DNA of 64,000 bases from Pseudoalteromonas shioyasakiensis (GTDB lineage Bacteria > Pseudomonadota > Gammaproteobacteria > Enterobacterales > Alteromonadaceae), in the NCBI GenBank assembly GCA_013391845.1, contig CP058414.1:1-64000 (forward strand), given 5' to 3'. The position numbers and the translations under genes were made by a program. This document shows, one piece after another, positions 27,000 to 36,307 of the stretch. Every line of letters starts with the position of its first letter. Within the stretch, counting starts at the first letter, position 1. Below the pieces are notes generated by a model. The model did no database searches and was not told the DNA's origin. It saw nothing but the letters and a program-made list of their open reading frames with translations.

Positions 27000-27008
27000 A
27001 GAGAAAAA

Positions 27009-27380
27009 CTAAACTTGAATTCGCTTAATACCATCCACTAACCTTGTAACATTAAAGTTAATAAGCAAACCTGTTTTGATGTCGGTTAATTTTAAATATG
27101 TAATTAACTGTGCTGTGTGAATGGGTAAAAGCTTTTCTACTACTTTAAATTCGATAATTAGCGACTTTGGAAGCAATATGTCAAGTCGATACCCAGCATC
27201 TAAACAGACACTCTTGTATGAAATAGGTAACTCAACTTGGTTAAGTGGTGAAAAGCCAACTTGCAGCAATTCATATACCAAGCAACTTTCATAGGTAGAC
27301 TCTAATAAACCTGGCCCTAATTGTTTATGTACCTCAATAGCACACGCTATTACTTTACGGGTAATTATATCCATTTCCAT
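27009..27380 (-). CDS. GxxExxY protein (PD-(D/E)xK-like)
   Basis: 123 residues from MEMDIITRKVIACAIEVHKQ, chosen because AAGGA lies seven bases before that ATG; an ATG at 27407 adds nine residues. The family signature G-x-x-E-x-x-Y is GLLESTY (residues 24-30). The later D67 and the E77-x-K79 pair in YRLDILL and LIIEFKV fit a PD-(D/E)xK nuclease-like core. The function of the family is not established. Left halves of element B lie on both sides (26893 and 27474), and no operon partner is present. Confidence 0.85.
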   Translation of the reverse strand: MEMDIITRKVIACAIEVHKQLGPGLLESTYESCLVYELLQVGFSPLNQVELPISYKSVCLDAGYRLDILLPKSLIIEFKVVEKLLPIHTAQLITYLKLTDIKTGLLINFNVTRLVDGIKRIQV

Positions 27381-28114
27381 ATAGCCATCCTTGCTAATAT
27401 TGAACATTTAAAAGCTGTTTATAATGTAAGAATAGCTTAAATTATCTTACTAATAATACGAAAAATACTTTTTGAACTACAGAGCACGCCGAGGCGCTGC
27501 GCGCTACATGGATAAATAAAATATTAAACAGTAGGCGTCACACCTGCTTGGTGCGTCTTATATACAACACCATTCCACCAACCAATGTCTGACCCACAAA
27601 CAACACAATTTAGCTGAAACCTAACGGCTGAAAGCTTAAAGACCTCCTTCTCTTCCTCTGTGCTATCTATGCCCTCTGCGGTTCTAATTAGATTAAAGAC
27701 ATAAACACTCTGAACCACAGAGCACACCGAGGCGCTACGCGCTACATAGAGAAAAATAAATTAATTCTAAAACTCATAAAACACCGGGCTGAAGATGAAG
27801 CACCTTATACCTCTTTCTCTTCCTCTGTGCCCTCTGTGGTTCAAAGCTCTTAAAATTTTGGTATCCAAAAGATCCCACAAACTAACATAACACTACCAAA
27901 CAGCTCTTTCTGAGTTTTTAGTCTTGCCGTATTTACCTCTGTGTTCTCTGTGTCCTCTGTGGTTCAAAAGAGATCTTACGTGCATAATAAATTTCAGACC
28001 TACGGTATCAAATATCACTTTAGTAAAGAGTCTACACATTCACCTTAAGTCTATTAATTATCTCAATCTGTAATCCTCGCCCCCTTTGTGTTTAAAATTC
28101 TATCTAATAAACAA
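27381..28114 (+). repeat. Repeat island of B elements with nested REP and C
   Basis: A B element starts at 27474 and its right end is at 27641-27685; it is split by a REP right half (27530-27560) and a heptad C stretch (27621-27641, CTAACGG CTGAAAG CTTAAAG). A full-length B, expanded to 132 bp, is at 27712-27843. A right half of B is at 27936-27965, followed by a decayed REP (27976 on). No gene is supported. Confidence 0.8.
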
Positions 28115-28141
28115 AAACGCCTACACAATGTGTAGGCGTTT
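28115..28141 (-). terminator. Terminator after galU
   Basis: Stem AAACGCCTACA / TGTAGGCGTTT with loop CAATG, 26 bp beyond the galU stop. The stem shares CGCCTAC/GTAGGCG with the REP hairpin, so it may be derived from a REP. Confidence 0.8.
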
Positions 28142-28167
28142 GAATATTTCAGAAACTCAAAAACAGA

Positions 28168-29076
28168 TTAAACTGCTTTCAAATGACTCACTTTAGGTGT
28201 AACGATATCGTTTAAAAACTCAGAGAACTCATCACCTAGTTTTTCATCACGCATACCGTACTCAATAATCGCTTTTAAATAACCTAGTTTGTCACCGCAG
28301 TCGTGAGCTCGGCCACTCATGTGGAAGGCTTCAACAACTTCGGTTTTCATCAACTCATCAATAGCATCGGTTAATTGAATTTCGCCGCCCGCACCTGCTG
28401 GAGTTTTAGCAAGTAAAGGCCAAATAGCTTTTGATAACACATAACGGCCAACAACCGCTAAGTTAGATGGTGCCTCTTCAGCTTTTGGTTTTTCAACCAT
28501 CGTTTTGATTGGCGCACTTTCGCCGGCTTTAATTTTTACGCCACCAATATCTGCAATACCGTACTTATGAACACTTTCTTGCGGTACAGGTTCAAGCATG
28601 ATCTGGCTTGCTTTAACATCTTTAAAACGCTTAACCATCGCGGCAATGTTTTCGGTTTTTTGATCCGCGGTGTAACCATCTAAAATCACGTCTGGCAGTA
28701 CTACAACAAAGTCGTCATCACCCACGATAGGTTTTGCACATAACACTGCGTGACCTAGGCCCATAGCTTCGCCTTGGCGAACATGCATAATGGTTACATC
28801 TGGCGGGCAAATAGAGCGGACTTCTTCAAGCAGTGTACGTTTAACACGCTTTTCAAGTGTTGCTTCTAGCTCAAAGCTGGTATCAAAGTGGTTTTCAATG
28901 GCGTTTTTAGAGCTGTGGGTTACTAATACAATTTCTTTTATACCAGCCAAAATACATTCGTTAACAATGTACTGAATAAGCGGTTTATCAACTATAGGTA
29001 ACATTTCCTTTGGAATTGCTTTAGTCATTGGAAGCATACGGGTACCAAGGCCCGCAACTGGAATAACAGCTTTCAT
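28168..29076 (-). CDS. galU: UTP-glucose-1-phosphate uridylyltransferase GalU
   Basis: 302 residues. GalU makes UDP-glucose from UTP and glucose-1-phosphate, the entry point to UDP-GlcA and UDP-Gal for surface polysaccharide. The nucleotide-binding signature [20 protein letters not shown] is at residues 7-26, and the active-site regions [10 protein letters not shown] and VGRYVLS are present. It is the most downstream gene of the minus-strand polysaccharide region and is separated from ugd by a repeat island, so it may have its own promoter. Confidence 0.96.
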   Translation of the reverse strand: MKAVIPVAGLGTRMLPMTKAIPKEMLPIVDKPLIQYIVNECILAGIKEIVLVTHSSKNAIENHFDTSFELEATLEKRVKRTLLEEVRSICPPDVTIMHVRQGEAMGLGHAVLCAKPIVGDDDFVVVLPDVILDGYTADQKTENIAAMVKRFKDVKASQIMLEPVPQESVHKYGIADIGGVKIKAGESAPIKTMVEKPKAEEAPSNLAVVGRYVLSKAIWPLLAKTPAGAGGEIQLTDAIDELMKTEVVEAFHMSGRAHDCGDKLGYLKAIIEYGMRDEKLGDEFSEFLNDIVTPKVSHLKAV

Positions 29077-29205
29077 AATTAGTCCCTTATTTAATAATTA
29101 AATCTACAATAACACCAAACTAACAGTACCAAAGTAGATACAAGCTGAATGTTTTTTAATTTTATTTTTCGTTTGTACTGATGTTTACAAAGAGTAAAAG
29201 AGATA

Positions 29206-29590
29206 CGACTTACCAAAGAAAAATTTCACAAAGAGTCTAAGAGGCGCCACGCGCTACATAGAGAAAGTAATATAAAACGGTAAGCGTCACTATTGCTTGG
29301 AGTGTCTATCATTCGTAGGAAGAGCTTTAGCCGTGAATCGCTCCAAAAACTTCGGCACTAAAGTACCTCCTACATTACCTACAAACAGCACCGTGCTGCT
29401 CTGAATCTATGAACTATTTTCCTATATGCTCTCTGTCGTTCAAAATAACTATAATTCACAAAGAAGTTATGAGGCGCTGCGCTTATGAGGAAGCAACAAA
29501 CATCATTATCACTTCCTCATTCTTTTCTCATTCACTTCTCTTTGTGAAAATATTTTCGCGCGAAATAAATTTCACGCCTACGATACCGCC
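29206..29590 (+). repeat. Repeat island between galU and ugd
   Basis: A/B hybrid at about 29223-29270, REP right-half remnant at 29272-29308, D at 29315-29373, element A at 29457-29546, and a REP left half at 29556-29585 that runs up to the ugd stop codon. The stretch 29077-29205 holds the galU promoter region, but I see no clear boxes. No gene is supported. Confidence 0.8.
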
Positions 29591-29596
29591 TTTTCC

Positions 29597-30763
29597 TTAA
29601 TCACTACCAAACAAATCGCGGGTATAAACCTTGTCGGCTACATCTTGCAGCTCATCAGCCATGCGGTTCGATACAATTACATCAGAGATACTTTTAAGCT
29701 CATCAAGGTTTTTAATTACACGCGAATTAAAAAATGCTTCGCCCTCAAAGGTTGGTTCGTAAACTACTACCTCAATACCTTTTGCTTTAATACGCTTCAT
29801 AATGCCTTGAATGGCAGACGCTCTAAAATTATCAGAGCCCGACTTCATTACTAAACGATAAATACCAACTACCTTAGGGTTTTGTTTAATAATTGAATTT
29901 GCAATAAAGTCTTTACGGGTCGTGTTGGCATCTACAATCGCGCGGATCATATTGTTTGGTACGTCTTGGTAATTAGCGAGTAGCTGCTTAGTATCTTTAG
30001 GCAAGCAGTAACCACCATAGCCAAAAGATGGATTGTTATAGTGCTTACCTATGCGAGGGTCTAACCCTACGCCCTCAATAATTTGCTTTGCATCTAGACC
30101 ATGGCTTTCAGCGTAGCTGTCTAGCTCATTAAAGTAAGCTACACGCATTGCCAAATAAGTATTCGAAAATAACTTAATCGCCTCTGCTTCGGTTGAGTCA
30201 GTAAATAAAATATCGATATCAGTTTTTACAGCGCCTTCTGCCAATAAATTTGCAAATACTTTAGCCCGCTCACTTTGTTCACCAACAATAATGCGTGATG
30301 GATGTAAGTTATCGTAAAGTGCTTTACCTTCACGTAAAAACTCAGGCGAGAAAATTATATTATCTGTACCAAATTGCTCTTTAAGCGATTTAGTGTAACC
30401 AACAGGTACTGTTGATTTAATAACCATGGTTGCAGTTGGGTTAATTGCTATTACATCGCTAATAACCGACTCAACTGAGCGAGTATTAAAGTAATTGGTG
30501 TCTGGGTCGTAGTCTGTTGGGGTAGCAATAACAACAAATTCAGCACCTAAAAGGGCTGATTCTTTGTTAGTGGTAGCAGTAAAATTAAGCGGCTTATTAA
30601 CTAAAAAGTCGCTTATTTCAGTATCAACAATCGGTGATTGCTTGTCTTGTAATAAACTAACTTTTTGTTCGTCTATATCTAGGGCGACTACTTCGTTATG
30701 CTGCGCAAGCAACATTGCGTTCGACAGGCCAACATAACCAGTACCCACTACTGCTATTTTCAT
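29597..30763 (-). CDS. ugd: UDP-glucose 6-dehydrogenase
   Basis: 388 residues from [12 protein letters not shown], with GGA eight bases before; an ATG four codons upstream (30775) is less likely. The NAD-binding motif [10 protein letters not shown] is at residues 7-16. The catalytic segment [16 protein letters not shown] carries the active-site Cys. Ugd converts UDP-glucose to UDP-glucuronate; with galU it supplies the acidic sugar of the polymer. The length equals E. coli Ugd (388). Confidence 0.95.
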   Translation of the reverse strand: MKIAVVGTGYVGLSNAMLLAQHNEVVALDIDEQKVSLLQDKQSPIVDTEISDFLVNKPLNFTATTNKESALLGAEFVVIATPTDYDPDTNYFNTRSVESVISDVIAINPTATMVIKSTVPVGYTKSLKEQFGTDNIIFSPEFLREGKALYDNLHPSRIIVGEQSERAKVFANLLAEGAVKTDIDILFTDSTEAEAIKLFSNTYLAMRVAYFNELDSYAESHGLDAKQIIEGVGLDPRIGKHYNNPSFGYGGYCLPKDTKQLLANYQDVPNNMIRAIVDANTTRKDFIANSIIKQNPKVVGIYRLVMKSGSDNFRASAIQGIMKRIKAKGIEVVVYEPTFEGEAFFNSRVIKNLDELKSISDVIVSNRMADELQDVADKVYTRDLFGSD

Positions 30764-30905
30764 AAGGTTATCCATTAAAGCTGATTAAAAGTAGAGCTAT
30801 TCAAGCTCTCAATATGAATAGCTCATACTTTACCACTTTTATGTTTATAACCACTAATATCCTTTAAAATTATGGTTAATAATTTCAAAGAATAACAATC
30901 TGAAG

Positions 30906-32870
30906 TTAACCCTTTAAATTAACGACTTTACTCATTGAAAGTTCATTAACTGTGTTCTGTTCTTGACTTTGTTTAGCATTCCATACTAAATCGCAAATAC
31001 CGTCGGTAGGGTTAAAACCGGTAGGCGCATCTAATAGTAGCTGGCGAATTGTTTCATGATCAAAATTATGGCAAGCAATATCAAGCGCTTCTAAAAACAC
31101 ATTAATTTCGGCAAGTGGCAGCATTACTTCGTTGGCGGTCATAATTCGCTCGTGGCATGTTTCGCCCACGTTATCGCCAATTAATAACTCTTCGTAGAGC
31201 TTTTCGCCCGGGCGCAAGCCTGTACACTCAATAGCAATATCGCCATGAGGGTTGGTATTGCTTTTAACCTCAAAGCCCGATAAGCGAATCATTTTTGTCG
31301 CAAGGTCTTTAATTTTTACAGGTTCGCCCATGTCGAGTACAAATACATCACCACCTTTACCCATAGCACCGGCTTGTATTACCAATTGGGCAGCCTCCGG
31401 AATGGTCATAAAAAAGCGCGTTATATCTTGGTGGGTTAAGGTTATTGGCCCGCCTTCTTTAATTTGCCTGCGGAACAATGGCACTACAGAGCCGCTAGAG
31501 CCCAGTACATTACCAAAGCGCACCATACAAAAACGGGTATTGTGCTGTTTACCTTTATTTTGCGCTAAACCTTGTAAGCATAGCTCTGCCATGCGCTTAG
31601 TTGCACCCATAACATTGGTTGGGCGTACAGCTTTATCGGTAGATATAAGCACAAAGGTTTCGACCTTTGCATTCATAGCGGCTTTAGCTGCATAGTAGGT
31701 ACCAAATACGTTATTACGTACACCTTCAACTACATTGTGCTCAACTAAAGGCACATGTTTATAAGCGGCAGCATGGTAAACAGTGTGTACACCAAAGGTG
31801 GTCATTACAGTCTCAATGCGGTTAATACGCTGCACAGAGCCCATAATTGGCACAAGCTCAATATTAAGCTCGTTCGCTTGAATATATTCGCACAACTCTT
31901 TTTCAATTGAGTAAAGGCCAAACTCGTTTACCTCAAACAAAATAAGCTTTTTAGGTTGCTGCTTAATAATTTGCCTACATAACTCAGAACCAATAGAGCC
32001 TCCAGCCCCAGTAACCATAACTATTTTATTTGTAATGTTAGCAGCCATTAACTCTGGTTTTGGCTCTACCGAATCGCGGCCTAATAGGTCTTCTATTTCG
32101 ACTTCTCTAAATTCTGAGAGTTTAGCTTTGCCACCAACAATATCGGCCATACCTGGGATCGACAATATTTGTATTGCTAACGGCTCCAATAAAGCCAACA
32201 CTTCTTTACGGCGTGAGCGACTCTCACTTGGCATAGCTAGCAATATTTTACCGATACTACGCTTATCAATTAGAGTGTGTATATCGTTAAATGCATATAC
32301 AGGTACACCTTGAATAATTGAGCCTTGCTTTGTTACGTCGTCATCAATAAATGCACGCACATGGTATTCAGGGCCCGCCTCTAACGCCGTTGCTAATTGC
32401 CTACCAGATGACCCTGCGCCATAAATAATCACTTGCTCTTTATGCGATGTAGACATTTTGCCGATCATGGCACGAACAACAATACGCGAACCACCGACGG
32501 TTAATAAACAAAGCCAAGCAAAAATAAAAGGCATAGAACGGGGCATCATCACCCCTAAAAAAAACGAGAATATAACTAACGACACCGTGGCGACTAAGGT
32601 GCCTATAGCGATGGCCCACAGTGCTTGGGCGTTCATATAACGCAGCACCGCACGGTATAAACCAAGGTTAACAAAAGCAATTAAAGAGGTAGGCAGTATT
32701 AAACCAAGAACAAACCAGTAATCAAGCACATATAAGGGTGCTAAACTGTCGAGCCGAACAACTAAAGCAAGCCAAAATGCCGAAAAAATAAAGAATGAGT
32801 CAACAACGAGTGTAATAGCGCGCTTTTTTGAACGAGGCGCGTTAAAGATAGAGTCTATTATTTTATCCAC
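30906..32870 (-). CDS. Membrane UDP-GlcNAc 4,6-dehydratase (WbpM/CapD/FlaA1 family)
   Basis: 654 residues. The N-terminal 140 residues hold four membrane helices, then a CoA-binding-like Rossmann fold (VIIYGAGSSGRQL at about 148-160), then the SDR catalytic domain with TGAGGSIGSELCRQI (near 290) and STDKAVRPTNVMGATKR. The SMDK-type motif here reads STDK. The family makes UDP-4-keto-6-deoxy-HexNAc, a precursor of QuiNAc, bacillosamine and FucNAc. It lies downstream of a PglC-like transferase and an SDR epimerase/reductase, which fits a UDP-QuiNAc route. Confidence 0.93.
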   Translation of the reverse strand: MDKIIDSIFNAPRSKKRAITLVVDSFFIFSAFWLALVVRLDSLAPLYVLDYWFVLGLILPTSLIAFVNLGLYRAVLRYMNAQALWAIAIGTLVATVSLVIFSFFLGVMMPRSMPFIFAWLCLLTVGGSRIVVRAMIGKMSTSHKEQVIIYGAGSSGRQLATALEAGPEYHVRAFIDDDVTKQGSIIQGVPVYAFNDIHTLIDKRSIGKILLAMPSESRSRRKEVLALLEPLAIQILSIPGMADIVGGKAKLSEFREVEIEDLLGRDSVEPKPELMAANITNKIVMVTGAGGSIGSELCRQIIKQQPKKLILFEVNEFGLYSIEKELCEYIQANELNIELVPIMGSVQRINRIETVMTTFGVHTVYHAAAYKHVPLVEHNVVEGVRNNVFGTYYAAKAAMNAKVETFVLISTDKAVRPTNVMGATKRMAELCLQGLAQNKGKQHNTRFCMVRFGNVLGSSGSVVPLFRRQIKEGGPITLTHQDITRFFMTIPEAAQLVIQAGAMGKGGDVFVLDMGEPVKIKDLATKMIRLSGFEVKSNTNPHGDIAIECTGLRPGEKLYEELLIGDNVGETCHERIMTANEVMLPLAEINVFLEALDIACHNFDHETIRQLLLDAPTGFNPTDGICDLVWNAKQSQEQNTVNELSMSKVVNLKG

Positions 32871-33021
32871 TTGAAATCCCTTTTGTATTAAGCTTGAATT
32901 ATCAGTTGTCCTAACTGAGCAAAAGCTTAATGATTGTTATACATCCCTATAATATAGCTAGTGAGAGTAAAAATCACCAAAAACTAATACATTTTCACTA
33001 ATTATTGATTTTTAAAGAAAA

Positions 33022-33063
33022 TCAAAGGTCAAAGGTCAAAGGTCAAAGGTCAAAGGTCAAAGG
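33022..33063 (+). repeat. Heptamer tandem array, six copies of TCAAAGG
   Basis: Six perfect 7-bp units, ending 12 bp beyond the stop of the four-helix-bundle gene. The partner array at 33513-33589 lies on the other side of that gene. Confidence 0.97.
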
Positions 33064-33075
33064 TAGCATACTAAC

Positions 33076-33423
33076 CTAACCCCATGACTCAATTGATTTC
33101 ATTAATCCTGATAACATTTTGGAGAGCTGCTTTGTCTCTTCAATCCAAAGTTCAGATGTTTTTATGTCAATTTCGTCAATTTTAACTGCAATATAAATTT
33201 GAGAACGTAGTTCACCGCAACTACCTTTTGAGTATGATAGAAAACGCGCATAATCTTTAGAGGTTTTCCTCTCATACCCCTCAGCAATATTTGATGAAAT
33301 AGATAAAGCTGAACGTGTTATTTGATCTTTCAGTCCAAACTCTTTACTTGCTTTAAAGTGTTTATAAATATCACATGCTAAGTCAGCAGATCGCTGCCAT
33401 ACAGCTAAATCTTCAAATTGCAT
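33076..33423 (-). CDS. Four-helix-bundle protein (S23/IVP, TIGR02436-like)
   Basis: 115 residues. The family signature is visible: FEDLAVWQRSADLACDIYKH near the N-terminus, DQITRSALSISSNIAEGYER (33-68 region), then ARFLSYSKGSCGELRSQI. It is related to the 23S rRNA intervening-sequence protein and to the Avd accessory protein of diversity-generating retroelements. The biological role is not known. The gene sits between the PGT gene and the dehydratase gene on the same strand, but heptamer arrays on both sides isolate it from the sugar genes. No reverse transcriptase or template repeat is present nearby, so it is not a retroelement Avd here. Confidence 0.85.
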   Translation of the reverse strand: MQFEDLAVWQRSADLACDIYKHFKASKEFGLKDQITRSALSISSNIAEGYERKTSKDYARFLSYSKGSCGELRSQIYIAVKIDEIDIKTSELWIEETKQLSKMLSGLMKSIESWG

Positions 33424-33512
33424 AAAATCCCTTTTACCTAGCTTAAGCCCTTTAACTTTAGAGTTTTAGTTTTGCCAATAGCTTTTCCATTGATAGCCTG
33501 AACTCGTGTCAA

Positions 33513-33589
33513 TTTAATCTTTAATCTTTAATCTTTAATCTTTAATCTTTAATCTTTAATCTTTAATCTTTTATCTAGCATCTTTCATC
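33513..33589 (+). repeat. Heptamer tandem array, eight copies of TTTAATC plus three degenerate
   Basis: Eight perfect units (33513-33568) followed by TTTTATC, TAGCATC and TTTCATC, up to the stop codon of the sugar-transferase gene (33589-33591). Units decay as they approach the gene. Confidence 0.95.
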
Positions 33590-34137
33590 TATTTAACCCT
33601 ATCCCCACTACCACTGCCAGTCACTGTCATGAGTATATATTTAAAATAATTGCTTAAATTTAGAGTATCAATCATCTCGCGATCTGTTTTTGCAAGTAAT
33701 TCAGGGGTTGACATATCAATTTCGTTAACTTGTGCAAGCCCTGTAATGCCAGGGCGAACATCAAAAACATTTTTAGCATCACGTGCTGCAGTAAGCTCTT
33801 GTTGATTAAATAAACCTGGGCGCGGGCCAACCAAACTCATTTCGCCTTTTAGTACATTCCAAAGCTGTGGTAGTTCGTCTAACTTAGTTTTACGTAAAAA
33901 ACCACCAAAAGGAGTTATCGATGCCGTGCTTGCTAAGTGGCTTGCTACTGAGGCAGTATCAACCTTCATGGTTCTAAACTTAACCAAGGTAAATGGCTTT
34001 TTATTTCGACCTACACGCTGTTGAGTAAAAATGGGAGAGCCCGTATCGAACAAGCCAATAATGTATAAAACAACTAAAAATGGCAGGGCAAATAATAAAC
34101 CAAATAAGGCAAATAAAAAGTCTAATAAGCGTATCAT
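33589..34137 (-). CDS. PglC-type phosphoglycosyl transferase
   Basis: 182 residues, a small monotopic sugar-phosphate transferase. A single N-terminal re-entrant hydrophobic segment (about 5-30) precedes the FTQQRVGRNKKPFTLVKFRT motif and the DELPQLWNVLKGEMSLVGPR motif with the catalytic Asp-Glu pair. It transfers a sugar-1-phosphate to undecaprenyl phosphate at the inner membrane and starts the repeat unit. With the dehydratase and the SDR gene beside it, the first sugar is probably QuiNAc or a related 6-deoxy-HexNAc. Its stop codon directly abuts a heptamer array. Confidence 0.92.
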   Translation of the reverse strand: MIRLLDFLFALFGLLFALPFLVVLYIIGLFDTGSPIFTQQRVGRNKKPFTLVKFRTMKVDTASVASHLASTASITPFGGFLRKTKLDELPQLWNVLKGEMSLVGPRPGLFNQQELTAARDAKNVFDVRPGITGLAQVNEIDMSTPELLAKTDREMIDTLNLSNYFKYILMTVTGSGSGDRVK

Positions 34138-34148
34138 TTATAAATCCA

Positions 34149-35087
34149 TTAATTATTTGTTGAAGATTTTTTAGCTGCTAGCTTAAAGCCATGCTCGACA
34201 GAGTAAGGCGGTACCCAATTAAGTGTATTTTTTGTATGAGTTATGTCTAACTGCAGTGAGCCTGTTAATCGGTCAATCACGGCTTGTTTGCCTAGTAAAT
34301 TACCAGCTAACTTAAAACACCACACTGGCACAGGTATAGCCAAATTGGGTTTATTCTGCACCTTAGCCATCAATGCAACAATTTCAGCGGTAGATAAGTC
34401 ATGATCATCACTTGCTAAAAACACTTGGTTAGCAGCATTTGGATGGTCAATACACACTTTAATTAAATCAACCAAGTTATAAACAGAAACTAAGCTTCGT
34501 TTATTATTTTTAATTAGCCTAAATGGTAGCGGTAAGCCCTTGCCAACCAAACGCATTAGTGAAGCAAAATTAGCTTTTACCCCTTCACCATAAACAAGTG
34601 GTGGCCGAATTATAACAATCTCCATACCAGTTTTTTCACCTAACTCAAGCAATTGCTGCTCAGCTTCAGCTTTTGATATACCGTATGGATCTTCTGGTAG
34701 TGGCTGGTCGGTAGATTTAAATGGGGAATTACCCGTGATGCTCTCACCATTTACTTTTATAGAGCTAATAAAAATAAAGCGTTTAACTCTTGCTTGCGCA
34801 GCTTGTTTTGCTAGATTAAGTGTTCCTTGTGTGTTAACGGCCCTAAATTCGTTAAGAGGATCACTTGCAGTATCATCCATAATGTGGACTCTTGCAGCGC
34901 AATGTACAACTATATCAACATTTACAAGAGCCTCGTTATAAAGTGTACTCGAGTCCAAGTTATACGCAAAAACACTCCCGAAATTAGACTGCTTTCTTCC
35001 AAGTAGATTTAATTGATAATTGCCTTGCAATTGCTCTACTAAATTACTACCAACAAAACCTGAATAACCTGTTATAAGTATTTTCAA
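34149..35087 (-). CDS. SDR epimerase/4-reductase (WbpV/WreQ-like)
   Basis: 312 residues, extended short-chain dehydrogenase with the NAD(P) motif GYSGFVGSNL at residues 7-16 and the YxxxK pair in YGISKAE. It belongs to the WbpV/WreQ/Gne-like group found next to 4,6-dehydratase genes. In Rhizobium WreQ reduces UDP-4-keto-6-deoxy-GlcNAc to UDP-QuiNAc, and I infer the same here from the neighbouring dehydratase. A UDP-GlcNAc 4-epimerase function is the alternative. Overlaps the upstream glycosyltransferase by four bases. Confidence 0.85.
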   Translation of the reverse strand: MKILITGYSGFVGSNLVEQLQGNYQLNLLGRKQSNFGSVFAYNLDSSTLYNEALVNVDIVVHCAARVHIMDDTASDPLNEFRAVNTQGTLNLAKQAAQARVKRFIFISSIKVNGESITGNSPFKSTDQPLPEDPYGISKAEAEQQLLELGEKTGMEIVIIRPPLVYGEGVKANFASLMRLVGKGLPLPFRLIKNNKRSLVSVYNLVDLIKVCIDHPNAANQVFLASDDHDLSTAEIVALMAKVQNKPNLAIPVPVWCFKLAGNLLGKQAVIDRLTGSLQLDITHTKNTLNWVPPYSVEHGFKLAAKKSSTNN

Positions 35088-36307
35088 TGTAGCTCATCCA
35101 ATGATAATGTAATCTTTCGTGCTGCCTGCTCAACAGAAAAATTCTGTTTCAAAAGCTCAAATGAATTTAAACCCATTCGTCTACGTAATCCAATATTTTC
35201 CAAAAGCTCAATTGCTCCTTTGGATAAAGCCTCATCATTACCATTTATAAAGACAAGTCCGGATTCAGAGTCATTAATATATTCAATTAAATCATTTCCA
35301 TAGTTAACACTGCCCAATATAGGTAATGACTGAACCATGTAACCTAAAAGTTTACCAGGGAAATTATGAGCTTGATGGGTTTTTGCAAGAGAAAACAAGC
35401 CGATATCAACTTGAGTTAAAATTTCCTTATACTGAGATTGATTAACCGAAGGTAATATTGTCACATTGTCTAATTTCAAGTCAGTTTTCAATCTATTTAT
35501 TAGCTCAAACTCATCACCTTGACCAACAAATAAAAAATGCGCTTCAGGTTTACATTTACAGCTATCAGCTAGTCGAAGTAAATTGCTCATATCTTGAGCG
35601 TGACCAATATTTCCACCGTAAAAAAAAATCACCTTATCAGTAAGATTATGCTCCTCTCTCACATCTATTGAATAGCTATCAAATTTAGACGGTACTAAAC
35701 AAGCCCAGTTTAAAAGTACTTCTGTATTTTTATATTGAGGATTAATGGTAGAAAAATAATCTACATTAGCTTTAGACATTAAGCCAATTTTGTTTGAGGC
35801 CTTATAATTTAAGTGTTCAAAATAGCGAAAATACTTAGCAATTAAAGAATCCTCTTTAATCATACCCTCATCAATTACCCACTGAGGAAACATATCTCTT
35901 AATACTAAATATATATACGTATTGTATTTATTCTTTAATATTGTGGTTAAATAACCGAAAAATATTGTTGGCGAATAATTTACACATAAATCAAATGGAG
36001 CTTTATTAATCTCGGCCTTAATTGCATTCCAAGCGTGAAATGAAAGTAAGCTTTCGTTTATTGCTCGCTTAAACTTCCCAACACCACGGCGTAATCCTGC
36101 ACGAAAACGCCAAACGGTCACACCGTCAATAACCTCGATTATTAACTTTTTATTCTGATTAGGTAACCCTGGTGTAATAACAACTACATCATGACCTTGT
36201 TTCATGAACTCAAGAGCAAGTTCATGAAACATCTTCGCATGCACTAATGTACTGCTAGGTAAGTAGTCGTCGGGTAAAAGAGCTATACGCACTATTACTT
36301 TCTCCAC
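35084..36307 (-). CDS. Family 4 glycosyltransferase (WbuB-like)
   Basis: 407 residues, a GT-B glycosyltransferase with an N-terminal acceptor domain (LPDDYLPSSTLVHAKMFHEL) and a C-terminal donor domain (VIFFYGGNIGHAQD, then LLGYMVQSLPILGS). It resembles WbuB, an L-FucNAc transferase of O antigen loci. The three UDP-FucNAc genes lie directly upstream in the same operon, which supports FucNAc as donor. Overlaps fnlC by 13 bases. Confidence 0.85.
   Translation of the reverse strand: MEKVIVRIALLPDDYLPSSTLVHAKMFHELALEFMKQGHDVVVITPGLPNQNKKLIIEVIDGVTVWRFRAGLRRGVGKFKRAINESLLSFHAWNAIKAEINKAPFDLCVNYSPTIFFGYLTTILKNKYNTYIYLVLRDMFPQWVIDEGMIKEDSLIAKYFRYFEHLNYKASNKIGLMSKANVDYFSTINPQYKNTEVLLNWACLVPSKFDSYSIDVREEHNLTDKVIFFYGGNIGHAQDMSNLLRLADSCKCKPEAHFLFVGQGDEFELINRLKTDLKLDNVTILPSVNQSQYKEILTQVDIGLFSLAKTHQAHNFPGKLLGYMVQSLPILGSVNYGNDLIEYINDSESGLVFINGNDEALSKGAIELLENIGLRRRMGLNSFELLKQNFSVEQAARKITLSLDELH

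Noticed and set aside
27524..27727. 67-codon minus-strand ORF
   Set aside because: It is made of REP, C and B fragments.
33076..33423. Avd of a diversity-generating retroelement
   Set aside because: No reverse transcriptase, template repeat or variable-region gene is near.
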